Source: Cladophialophora immunda
Lineage: Eukaryota > Ascomycota > Eurotiomycetes > Chaetothyriales > Herpotrichiellaceae
Direction of reading: 5' to 3'
NCBI RefSeq assembly: GCF_000835495.1
Contig: NW_015622546.1
Location: forward strand, 1,490,883 to 1,554,882
DNA: 64,000 nt
Numbering within the stretch: position 1 is the stretch's first letter; every line of letters begins with the position of its first letter. Position numbers and translations under genes: made by a program. The notes beneath the pieces were generated by a model. The model did no database searches. It was given only the letters and a program-made list of their open reading frames with translations, and was not told the DNA's origin. This document shows positions 32,288 to 43,242 of this stretch, in pieces.

Positions 32288-34765
32288 ATGGCACTTCTGC
32301 AGAATGAAGAGTAAGTTGGTTCCAGGTCTACCTCCCTCGACTGAACTCCGTCCTCAAGTTACCATAAATCACACATTTGCTGACCCTGCACGCAAAGTTT
32401 TGCCATCTGGTTTCTGCGCACATCTTACCTGGGAAGTGCGAAAGATGGCACTGCGGAGCGACTCATCAATGTGAACTCATCAATCTTAAACACTCCTGGT
32501 TTTCGCGCAGCAGGCTGGTCAGCGGATCCCGTTCACCGGACATACTCTCCACCCATTCCGACTTCGATCAACAGCGAGTATCTCAAGGAAGGCGCCGACC
32601 TGCAGCAAATAAACTCCCAAGCTGACGAAGACGATGAAGGTGGTCTCGTCACTGGCAGGACTAGCAACGACACCATTGGCCCCGGCTTGAACATTAGGCG
32701 AAGAAGAAAGAAGGAGCATGTCGAGGATGACGATAGTAGCGACCTCACCGACGAGTCAGACGAGGAGGCTGACGGTGCGCAACGTGCGGCACAGCAAATT
32801 CGCTTTGCAAAGATGCCCTCCCGTCATCGGGCCGACTCTTCTCCAATCCGCGGATCAGATGTAGACGGAGAAAGGACATCCCCATTGAAAGGTCCGACCG
32901 ACAACAGGCGCCGAACGGGATCTCTTGGTGCGGTTGAGGCCGTCAAAGCTCGTGCCAGGCGGGATACCACCACGAGCAGCGATATGTCCTCGGAGAATGA
33001 AGTCGATCCAGCCTATTTCCAGCGTCGTCAGGTCCATGCAGGCCAGAGGTCTAAGTCTGCACCTCACCCCAATGAAGTTCAGTTGAGGGCCGACGCACTA
33101 CCGGGTCAGCCAGGAGATGTGCAGGATGACTCTGATGCGGAATCTGTCGGATCTGCCATGTCTTCAGAACTAGGCGACACCATGGACTCTGCGTCCCTTC
33201 TCAACACCATGGAAGAAACAAATCTTACATCTACACCACCCACGCTTGGTAGTCTGACTGGCTCAGGCTCTCGTTCATCTCAACCAGAATCGCCTAAAAG
33301 ACAGCGGACGTTGCCGATCCTGCATGAGCTACCGCCTCCTCGACCTATTAGTATGATACAGCCCAAGAGCTTGCTTACAGCGGCCCTCGGTGCACAGAAA
33401 AGGGCACCGAGCAACCCCGTGCAGGCATTTGCCGGCCTCTCTGGTAAAGGGACCCCTAACCCACTTTGGATCAAGGTATACACGCCCTTTGCCAATGACG
33501 GCGACGAACCTTTCGAGATGCCGCTGGCTCGGAACTCTAAGGATGGTAGTCTGGTCATCGTTGCCGAAGCGATCGGTCACGCTCTGTGGAGATATTGCGA
33601 GGAAAAGCGGGAGCCTCCTCTTAGGCCTGAACAGCTCGATGTCAATAAGTGGACACTACGAATGGTGGAAGATGGAGAGGTGGATGATGATTTCCCACCG
33701 CTTGTTCGTACGAGGCCCGTGGCGGACTTTACGTACAACAACAACAGAGGCGGTAGAGGTCGTGCAAGAGATCGTCCATTTGATGAGTTTGCTCTTGTTG
33801 AAGCTTCTGCCGCTCAGTATGAAGCGAACAAGAAAGAAACGCCTCAGTTTATACCAGAAGCAGCGGCAGAAATTGGTCCTGTCGCCACGCTCGATGGAGC
33901 TCCATCACAGCCTCAGGCACCACCGCTTCCCGCGTCAAAGGCACCACCATCGCGAACCAACATTCTCTTGGCTGGCCAGCCGTTCACCTCTGCGCTCAGC
34001 AACACGTCCTTGACGCCTGCAGATCTTCCAGCGCCAGCCGCGCCGCAGGCCACTCCGCGCATGGGCGCCACCAAGACGATCAGGATACGGTATCTGAACC
34101 TCGAGATGACCGCGCAGACCATGACCATGGAGATCTCGACGGACGGCTACATTGCCGAGATCCTAGACCATGTCTGCAAGAGATGGAATCTTGAGAAGGC
34201 TGGGTTTGTGCTTAAAGTGGCGGGGACAAATACCGTTGCGCCCCTGGATCGCACCGTGGAAGCTCTAGGCGCACGATCCGAGCTGGACCTCGTGCGCCGA
34301 AGGTTCGGGGCTGGCGCCAGTTTGACGGGCTCGCCGGGCAGCTCTTCGCCCAACGCGCCCCTTTTGCTCGACATCCAAGGTCCTAAGAAGGGCAAGAGAG
34401 GCCAGCCCCTCCATCCCCTGGCGCAGAAACAGGACCTGTTGTCGAGTGCCAGCAACTTCAAGAAATACTATGTCACGCGGAAACAGTTGGGCGGCTTTGC
34501 TCAAGGGAGTCAGAGGGTTCTTGTGTTTGATGGCGACATCATACATGTCATGCCGGCAGACACAAGCTCCAACGCCAAATTTAGTTCGATTGCATTCAAC
34601 GATATCTTGAAGTGCAAGGTCAGCTCGAAGCACCCCAAGCTTGTTCGAATCGTGGTGCGACGAATCAACGAGTCAAAACGATATGATTTCGAGGCGCGTA
34701 CGGCGGGGGAAGCGCAGGAGATTGTGGACGAGGTGACACGGGAAATGCGGTTGGCTCGAGCATAA
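32288..34765 (+). CDS. SIN1: TORC2 subunit SIN1 (AVO1/Sin1 homologue)
   Basis: Two exons. Exon 1 is 23 nt (32288-32310, MALLQNE plus two bases), then an 87-nt intron (GTAAGT donor, CAAAG acceptor), then exon 2 at 32398-34765, giving 796 residues. The splice yields MALLQNEDFAIWFLRTSYL, the conserved Sin1 N-terminus, with AAGW shortly after. Sin1 is an essential TOR complex 2 component that recruits AGC kinases through its CRIM domain (about residues 330-460, with PNPLWIKVYTPFANDGDEPF). A ubiquitin-like Ras-binding domain follows at about 560-640 (IRIRYLNLEMTAQTMTMEI), and a C-terminal PH domain at about 685-795 (YYVTRKQLGGFAQGSQRVL). The linker at 40-330 is rich in Ser and Asp and disordered. 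The PKA catalytic subunit gene follows 1.4 kb downstream on the same strand. Confidence 0.94.
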
Positions 34766-36176
34766 GGGAAATGTATCTCGCTGGGTGTGTATTGAGTCAC
34801 GCAGAACATTATCTACCTCGCTGTTATATCGGCACCCTCTGCACGATGTGAGCCCCTAGCGACCTACATAGACACCGACACCATCGAGTACAGGTGGAAT
34901 TATGTCACTCGGAGATAGCGGCCAGATGCGGTGGTGGCGCGGTTCCCGGGCCCCGGCAAGCCTCGGCTGGGTCGGTCTAGTGCCTAGCGGGCTACTAACC
35001 TGTTACCGCACCTGGTACCTCTGGTGCCTCTCTCTACGACATACGTAAGGAGGGGTTGTTCCAGCACCACGGATGACACTAGTGAACGGTGACATACGTG
35101 GCTGAGGGGGATGAGGTGAGTGGGCAGAACAGGGAACTGAGAACAGATGGATGGCTATCTGCTTGTAGTAGTGAACAGCACTGAGGGGAGAGACAAACCT
35201 AGGTGGCTGTTAGAGGAGTCTAACTACCTGCCTGCGTACGAGTAGACAATCGGATTGTCAAACGTTCAGTTTCCCCGCGTCGCTCAACAGAACAGAGCCC
35301 ACCGCCATCAGAGCATCTCGCCTGTGGTCGCTACAGTCTCCCTACCAGGTAGCCATCGTGCTTGGCTTGGTGCTGGGCGCTGGGTGCTTGTATTCAACAA
35401 TCTAGATCCCGCACACCTACTCACCGGCTACTGTAACCTTGCACCCTGCACCCTGCAACTCCCCCTCGCTCGCCCTCCCTCTCCTCTGCTCCTCCTGTCA
35501 CCGCCCGGCATTGGCCCCTCACCAACTGGTGCTCGTCACTGGTGCCCTCATCGCCAATAATACCATCCACCACTCCCAAAGCTTACAGTTCGGTCTCTGT
35601 CGCTCTCTTTACCTAAACTACTTGCTGCTAGTGACGACCCAGAGCCCTGCCCCAGCTCTGGAGGGCAACACAGAGTTCAAAGATCCCGTCTCTCAGCTGT
35701 CCAACTTGCAGCTCTTACCTGCCTTTCGATTCCTAGTCGGTGTGTGATACACAGCTTGTCGCCCCTGCTCGATTGTACTTCACTGTTCCTTGAAAAGAAG
35801 AGAAAAAAAGAAGGAGCCAAAGCTACAATCTCAATCTTGACTGATCTTGTTGTCGCGGTCGTCACCTTCCCCTCTGCCCTCCATTGGAGCTTATCAGCCT
35901 GCGCTGCAGCTTCCCAGCGGCCAGCCCATTACCCGACCGAATAATCGAGCAAACCATCTTGGATTGATCCTGGCCTTTTTTCCTACCTTGCTGCGAGCTG
36001 CGAGCTGCGGCTGTTGCTACCCCTCCCCACTTCGCAGTCCATTGCCCTCCCTCACCTAATTCCACGTTCCACGTTGCGACTCGGTGGGCAGTCCAACAGG
36101 CCTCCGAGCTCCTCTGGAATCATCCTATTGTTAGCATTCCAGCCTCTGGGAACGTGCGCTTCCCTCCGTCACCCAA
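34766..36176. other. Long leader/promoter region of the PKA catalytic subunit gene
   Basis: About 1.4 kb without a motif-bearing gene. From about 35250 onward it is strongly pyrimidine-rich (runs of CCCTC, CTCCTCCTG, CCCTCC) and holds several short ATG frames on the plus strand. This is the profile of a long fungal 5' UTR rather than a coding region. Regulators with long leaders of this kind are common in filamentous fungi. Confidence 0.5.
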
Positions 36177-37586
36177 ATGCCGACCTTTGGAGGTCTGCTC
36201 AAGAAAAAGAAGACCAAGGAGTCTTCTGACGACAAACCCGCTCAATCAGGGGGGGCCAGTTATCAGCCCATTCAATACAAGTCCTCACAAAAGACCGACA
36301 CTGCATCGCCTGTCTCTTCCAAGACCACAGGCGCATCCGATGCCCCCTCCCAAGCTACCACGGCTGTGACAACCACCTCTACTCCAGAACCCCATGCTAA
36401 GACAGTCGAAAGCAACGGCGGTGTTGACATGAACGCTGCCCCTGTCGTCAGCCCTTCTGGGGGCGTGGTGGATTCCAAGCCGGTACAGAGACAAACAAAA
36501 GGCAAATACACCCTCTCGGACTTCACGATCCAGAGGACCCTGGGTACAGGCTCGTTTGGGCGGGTGCACTTGGTGCAGTCAAAACATAACCAACGCTTCT
36601 ATGCCATCAAAGTCTTGAAGAAGGCCCAAGTCGTCAAGATGAAACAGATCGAGCACACCAACGACGAGAGACGTATGCTGCAACGGGTCAAGCACCCTTT
36701 CCTCATCACCCTCTGGGGCACGTTCCAGGACTCGAAGAACCTGTACATGGTCATGGACTTTATCGAAGGGGGAGAGCTTTTCAGCCTGCTTCGAAAGTCT
36801 CAGGTAATGTCATGTCCTTGGTTTGTCCACTGACACCTTGACATTGACCTTCTGTGATAGCGCTTCCCCAATCCCGTAGCCAAGTTCTACGCCGCCGAAG
36901 TCACGTTGGCACTCGAATATCTGCACGGACAGAACATTATCTACCGCGACCTAAAGCCCGAAAACCTGCTGTTGGACAGACATGGCCATGTCAAGATCAC
37001 TGACTTTGGTTTCGCCAAAGACGTCCCCGACATTACATGGACCCTGTGCGGTACCCCGGACTACCTGGCTCCCGAAGTCGTCGCTTCAAAAGGGTACAAT
37101 AAGTCAGTGGACTGGTAAGTTTGTCGGTCGCAGCGTTTTGATTCCTCACACTGAGGCTTTTCCAGGTGGTCTCTAGGCATCTTGATCTTCGAAATGTTGT
37201 GTGGATTCACACCGTTCTGGGACGGTGGCTCCCCTGTCAAGATTTACGAGAATATCCTCAAAGGAAGAGTCAAATATCCGCCATATATTCATTCTGACGC
37301 CCAAGACCTCCTGGTTCAGCTGATCACAAGTGACTTGACCAAGAGACTGGGCAATTTGCACGGAGGTCCAGCAGACATCAAGAACCATGCGTGGTTCGCA
37401 GAGGTAACCTGGGAGAGACTATTGAAGAAAGATATTGACGCCCCGTACGTTCCACCAGTGAAGGGCGGAGCTGGTGATGCCAGTCAGTTCGACAAATACC
37501 CTGAGGAGACAGAGGAATATGGCAAGAAAGGAGAGGACCCGTATGATGCCTTGATGACCCGCTTTTCCGAGTGCTTTCAGAGCTGA
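36177..37586 (+). CDS. pkaC: cAMP-dependent protein kinase catalytic subunit
   Basis: Three exons, 36177-36803, 36861-37114 and 37166-37586, with introns of 57 and 51 nt, giving 433 residues. PKA phosphorylates Ser/Thr targets once cAMP releases it from its regulatory subunit, and controls growth and development. After a low-complexity N-terminal extension of about 105 residues come the glycine loop [10 protein letters not shown], the VAIK-equivalent YAIKVLKK, the catalytic loop [19 protein letters not shown] and the activation loop [15 protein letters not shown] with its phosphorylatable Thr. The C-terminus ends in an AGC tail ([16 protein letters not shown]). Both splice sites keep the kinase core intact: intron 1 falls before [10 protein letters not shown] and intron 2 inside a Trp codon of VDWWSLG. 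A (GA)n microsatellite lies just downstream. Confidence 0.96.
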
Positions 37587-38946
37587 CATGATACTAAGGT
37601 TCGGCCATTTCTTCGTGGACTTCTAATTATTACATCGTCACAGCAAAGAACGCAAGGAGCATCGTCGACAATACTGCCGAGGACGGAGTGCTGGAGAGAG
37701 AGAGAGAGAGAGAGACGGATAGACATCAGACCATCTCAGCTGGCAGGATAACGGCCAGCTAGTCTGGTTCGATGCGACGTGAGCAACAACAAAAAAAAGT
37801 GGCCCCGAATTCGATTTGTACTGCAGCCGGTGCAGTCCTCGTATTAACGACTTTTGATGACAGCAGGTATGAGTCTAATGGAGTGGCCACCTTGAAAATG
37901 TGGTGAAGGTGGTTTCTTTTGGATTTGCGGTTGCAGTTTTCAGTGGGCCGCGGCGGTTGTGGTTGTGGATGTTGTTGTTGCGCTGTATAATGATCGCGAC
38001 GACGATGCGGGAAGCTGGAATATCTACTCATGACTCCAAAAAGCGATATGGGAAATCGCACACAGCGCTCAGTGCATTGTACCAGGACAATATCGCCACG
38101 GGTGGCCATGAGATATGGACTTTGCATACTTGCCATTCGAGAAGTTAACCCTCTGATGCCCAGAAGCAAAGCAGTTGAGCCTTGGATGAGCCTCTGACTT
38201 TTCAATGCAGTAATTGTTATTCTTCTTCAAACCATTGCATCTGATCTTTCGGCGCTCACGGTTCATATGTCTGCCTGAGATGAGCAGACCTGAATGGCCG
38301 TAACCGGTGGCAGGCAGTTCGCAACGGAGGATCCGTGATTGCAACATTTGCTCTTCTAGTTATAGCCGCATCGTTCTTTTTCAATATTGGTATTCTTTTT
38401 GTCTGTCCCTCCCACCGAAGAATTGACTACCTAGTGTACAGCTATTGCTATGAATTGGAAAAGTCTACAGGGACCTGTTTTGATGTCGGTCTCGGATCAG
38501 CCAACCTCAAGCAAGACGCCTTGAATGGGCCGGCTGAGAGAGACTGATCAGCAGCGAGGTGTTGCAGGGTTGGTTGGGTTATGTATACATTTGAGAGGCG
38601 TGTGCGGTTTCCAAAGGCGCCGGGTTTGGTGGGAGTTGACTTCCAGGTGGCTCTGCTGCAGGGGAGCCTGAGCTCTGAAGCGGCCCAGGACTTGTCCACT
38701 GTGTTTGCTGTGCTCCGGTGCCTAGTATAGCACGACCTAAGAGACACCAATGCATGGCAAGGCAGTCGGTTGCTCGGATGTCTTTTGAGGATGGCCCGGC
38801 ATGGCCATTCTCTCTTTCCGCCTCGCCTCAGGCCAGAGCTGTTGTAGTACCCAAGTTCCCAGGGATCTGAAAGCTTCAAAGATCCTGCTCTTTCCAGCAC
38901 CGGTCGCGCGCGGAGCTCGCTTCTGCAACCCCATCTAGTGCGCAGC
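37587..38946. other. Intergenic region between the PKA gene and TIM13
   Basis: About 1.36 kb containing the 3' ends of two convergent genes. Short frames, the longest 178 codons at 38448-38984 minus, overlap the TIM13 end and have no motif. A GA microsatellite is listed separately. Nothing else is recognisable. Confidence 0.4.
37692..37714. repeat. (GA)n microsatellite
   Basis: About ten tandem GA dinucleotides roughly 110 bp after the PKA stop codon, probably in its 3' UTR. Likely length-polymorphic. No function evident. Confidence 0.85.
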
Positions 38947-39396
38947 TTAGAACAGCTCCTTCCCACCTCCTGACCCCGAGCCACCGATCCCGCCCGCGAG
39001 CGATGCGCTCTCCCTCTGCAACCTCGCCGTGTACGTCCGACTCGTCACGTTCCACGCATCAATGTACTTCTCCATACAGGCAGTCAAGCACTTCTGTTCC
39101 GTCGAGCTCAGACTGCTCCCGGGATTGGGGACGCATTTTTCGAAGCAGTTCGTGTGGACATTGGAGATGAGCTGCTTCGCGTTGGCGACGTTGGATTGTT
39201 CGCTGATGGCGGATTGGATCCGCTGCAGGGTCACGCCCGGCGTCGTTGTGGTAGCGCCGCTGGGAGGTGAGAAGGAGGAGGATAGTGGGTTTGTGATAGA
39301 TGTGGACGAAGAGTCGGATGATGATGACGATGATGTTGCTGAAGAAGAGGAGTTGTCTTTAGAGCTACCGCCGCCGAAGAAGCCACCGAATGCCAT
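38947..39396 (-). CDS. TIM13: Mitochondrial intermembrane-space translocase chaperone, Tim13-like small TIM
   Basis: Single exon, 149 residues. The conserved core is the twin CX3C motif: CFEKC, then about 16 residues including SSLSSTEQK, then CLTAC, followed by KYIDAWN. Small TIM proteins form hexamers (Tim8-Tim13, Tim9-Tim10) that escort hydrophobic precursors across the intermembrane space. Assignment to Tim13 rather than Tim8 rests on the spacing and the EKYIDAWN helix. The first 55 residues are an unusually long Ser/Thr-rich low-complexity extension after MAFGGFFGGGSS, and a Gly/Ser-rich tail closes the protein, so it is longer than the roughly 105 residues of yeast Tim13. Confidence 0.88.
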   Translation of the reverse strand: MAFGGFFGGGSSKDNSSSSATSSSSSSDSSSTSITNPLSSSFSPPSGATTTTPGVTLQRIQSAISEQSNVANAKQLISNVHTNCFEKCVPNPGSSLSSTEQKCLTACMEKYIDAWNVTSRTYTARLQRESASLAGGIGGSGSGGGKELF

Positions 39397-39893
39397 TCTG
39401 CTGCTGGTCTTCTGATTGTGCAGAAGGAGCTTTTTCTGAGTATTTGAGCTGAATGGGGCTTTGGAGGTGCTGGGGTACTGCTTGGGACGTCGTTTTCGTA
39501 AAGCAAAAGACCTTTGCCGGCAATGTTCATTTCTCTGTTTGTATGGAGTAGTCGACTTTTACCAGGGCAGGTCTGCCGGTGCCGGCGGCGGCAGCCCATC
39601 AAGCCACCACAGCCGCCTATAACAATTGGCGGAAATGACTATTGGCAGGGGCTATCAGCAAACCATTTCACGTTCTCCACAAGCCCCAGTTCACCTGCGT
39701 CGAATAGTCTGGCGAAACTGAACACCTTTACAGTAGTCGACTTGACATTTCACTATTTTTCTGCGCCTTTAAGGGGGGGCTGCGACACCTTTTTGAGCAC
39801 AAGCCGTGTTCGTGCCATGAAGTCTCTGTGACATATTCTTTTCTCTCCCCGCTATCGCGAAACTTCCGAGCAATAGACATCGTCCCGTTGAAG
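39397..39893. other. Divergent promoter of TIM13 and the L-type lectin gene
   Basis: About 500 bases between divergent start codons. No motif-bearing ORF and no RNA gene recognised. Confidence 0.4.
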
Positions 39894-41007
39894 ATGTGGC
39901 CGTCCACCCTGTGCGCCTCGTTATGGCTGCTGGCAGCATGTGCGGCGGGCACGCGAGCGGCCGTAGAGGCAGACCCAGAGATGAAGAGCGTCCCTGTAAG
40001 TTCTGGCACGACTCCTTCCGCAGCTGCGTTTGGACGATGAACTAACCTCGCTACTTCGCAGCTGCGGACGCACAGTCTCGCACCCCCATACCTCGACTCG
40101 GACATGTCAAGCCGGTGGTTTGACTTTGGCGGCGACACGATCATCCGCGCCGACCAGTACATACGACTCGCCTCCGACATGCCCTCACAATCAGGGTGGA
40201 TCTTCTCCCGAATACCGCTGACGGCGACCAACTGGGAAGTGGAGTTTGAGTTCTCAATCCACGGCAAGGGCCACCTTCACGGCGACGGGTTTGCGATGTG
40301 GATTACCAAGGAGAGAGCGCAGCCCGGTCCCGTGTTCGGGCACGCGGACCGGTTTGAAGGCTTGGGGATTTTCTTCGACACGTACAAGAACAACAGGCCC
40401 GGGGTCGTGTTTCCTTACGTGATGGGCATGATGGGAGACGGGAAGACTTCATATGACGCGGCCAACGACGGGAAGGCGAACGAGATTGGTGGTTGCTCGG
40501 TAAGAGATGAACCTTTCAGTCATGGTCCCAGATATGAGATTGACCAAAGTTGATACACAGGCTCGAGGGTTGCGCGGTGCTCCCATCCCCACCAAAGCAA
40601 AGTTGACCTATTTCCAAGACAGGTCACTTACACTGCAGCTGCAGTACAAAGCGACCGATGCATGGGTCGACTGTTTCTCTATTACCCCTACAGCAGACCT
40701 GCCGTTGAAGATGCCTAACACGGCATACTTGGGGTTCAGCGCGCACACGGGCGAACTTTCGGACAACTTTGACATTGTCAGCGTGGAGACACGGAATTTG
40801 TACAATCCAGTGGCAGCAAACTCGGGGAGAGACAAGGCGGCACAAGCGCGGGCTAGTGGGAGAGGAAGGAGCACCAAGCCACAGGGTGGTGGTTGGGGAT
40901 GGTTCTTCTTCAAGGTGCTGCTCTTTGCCGGTGTGGCCGGTGGCGGGTATGTTGGATACAAGAAGTACAAGGAGAAGCAGCGGTACGATGGGTTCAAGGG
41001 GTTCTAG
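39894..41007 (+). CDS. L-type lectin cargo receptor (VIP36/Emp46-47 family)
   Basis: Three exons, 39894-39995, 40062-40499 and 40561-41007, with introns of 66 and 61 nt, giving 328 residues. A signal peptide (MWPSTLCASLWLLAACAAGT, likely cut after TRA) leads into the L-type lectin domain: HSLAPPYLDSDMSSRWFDFG, HGDGFAMWITKE and GLGIFFDTYKNN carry the carbohydrate- and calcium-binding region. LGFSAHTGELSDNFDIVSVE closes the fold. A single C-terminal membrane segment (FFFKVLLFAGVAGGGYVGY) is followed by a short basic tail KKYKEKQRYDGFKGF. Such proteins bind high-mannose glycoproteins and shuttle between ER and Golgi. The tail has basic residues and ends in GF rather than a classical KKXX, so retrieval may use another signal. 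Confidence 0.92.
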
Positions 41008-41740
41008 GTAGAGTCAAAAGGAGGAGTTCGCGGTGGCATGGGTAGGTCTTGACTCGTGCTTGTACAATGATCAATCGTAAGATTTTCTGCAGCCTGTTTG
41101 TTGTTCGCTAAGACTGCCACGGGTATATCGGTCCATTTCTGTGGTGAGAAGCCAGACCTTGTATGGTATCTGTTTCCCTTGTCGCGGTACTTGAACTCTG
41201 ATACATACGTTCTCGGTATCAAGCGGCGGATGGGTCAACAAGGACCTGCCAAGGCGGAGATCTGGGCCTGGCACGTGATGACGCCGCTAAACCCAGCAGA
41301 CTCCACTACAGCTACTAAGCTACTAGCGGCTCGTGATCAGCCTACGAGTTAGAACACAAAGCAAACCCAACATCCCACAGCCAATCAGCAGCGCGCAAAC
41401 GTGCCTTGTTATGAGTGAGTGATTTCGAGCACGTCTTTTGCCTGATTTTCAGACCGTCCTTTTCGCAGTCTGAATCAACCCCCCCAGCACCTTCGAGGAT
41501 CAGCGCCAAGCCCCCGACCTGACCTGATCTCGCTGTCACTGCCCACCCTCCTGCCCGTTCGCTTATAATCCTCGTTCCCTCCTACCGACTTTCTTCCTTT
41601 CTTTCTCCCTCCTTTTCCCGCCCACTTTGACCATCTCGCGCCACTACTTTGGTTTGTTCCGCATCCATCAAATCTCATCAACCAACCATCAATAACTTAC
41701 CACCTGCACAACTTTTCATCTTTCAAACACTTTTGCAAAT
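41008..41740. other. Histone H4 promoter region
   Basis: About 730 bases between the lectin stop and the H4 start. A CCAATCAG box lies at 41381-41388, and the last 200 bases are pyrimidine-rich (TTCTTCCTTTCTTTCTCCC), as is common near transcription starts of highly expressed fungal genes. No ORF here is supportable. Confidence 0.5.
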
Positions 41741-42287
<547 letters not shown>

Positions 42288-43242
42288 ACTTCCTGATGGT
42301 CGATGCCTAGAGACTTGGTCAACGCGAGAGATATGGACATGGGCTACGGGGGTTATGGATGATGAAACATGGCGCATGGGTCTGGCTGTATTACAAAACT
42401 ATTGACGTTGGTTTTTTTATGGCAAGGGGTTGAAGAACTTTGTGTCCTGCTCGACAAAGACGCAGCAATGCTCGAGATGGAATTTTGCATCCTTTTGAGT
42501 GGACCTCTTACAGAAGACAAGTAGTCAATTGTAACACAATGGAAAACAATTGAGTCGAAATCAAGTGATTCTGCTCCATTTCCTGGGGCTCTTGCTCTTC
42601 CCCGGCTCCCTGCGACGCACAAGTACTCGAACGTTCTGCTGACGCAGGGGGCCATCCGTTTCGGCTTCAGCTCGGTGTACGCATCTCTTACGCATTTCTA
42701 GTGCAATCGTCGTCCTCTGTAAGTACCTAGGTAGTGTGGCTACAATGAGATTGTCGAGGTGCCAGCAGGTGGAAATAGACCTTCTCACCTAGGCTGCTTT
42801 ATTGAAGCACGAGCAAATGCAAGGGACCGACAAAGATCATCATGGTAAGGCAGCAGAGTTGCTGCACTGGAGGACCCCAGCTGGAGAGTGTGGCTCAAGC
42901 CAGTCGGAATCATGGGCGCCTTGCACAAAGGCAGCCTTCAATCCTTGTAGGCGGGCCAATCTCAGGCGGCACTGTGGGATCCCGAGAGTGTGGCGAAAAT
43001 TGGCTGATGCGTCGAATAACAGGCAACAGGATTTCCACCACGCCGATATACTCGGATTCACCCCGCTCACACTTCTCGGGCCTTATGCATAAGCAGTCCA
43101 ACACTACCGACCTCGACTCTACTGCCACAGATCCTCTTTCGAACGATGCATCACCTTCAGCCTCGTCGCTCGCAGTAGTCAGGACGTGAGCCGGGAGCGC
43201 ACACGATAACTCCCAACCTCGATTCGCCCGCCAATTGCCACC
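42288..43242. other. Intergenic region before the HeLo-kinase-protease gene
   Basis: About 950 bases with H4 3' UTR at the left and the promoter of the 43243 gene at the right. Short plus frames at 42802-43189 show no motif. Housekeeping order ends here and the accessory island begins. Confidence 0.4.
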
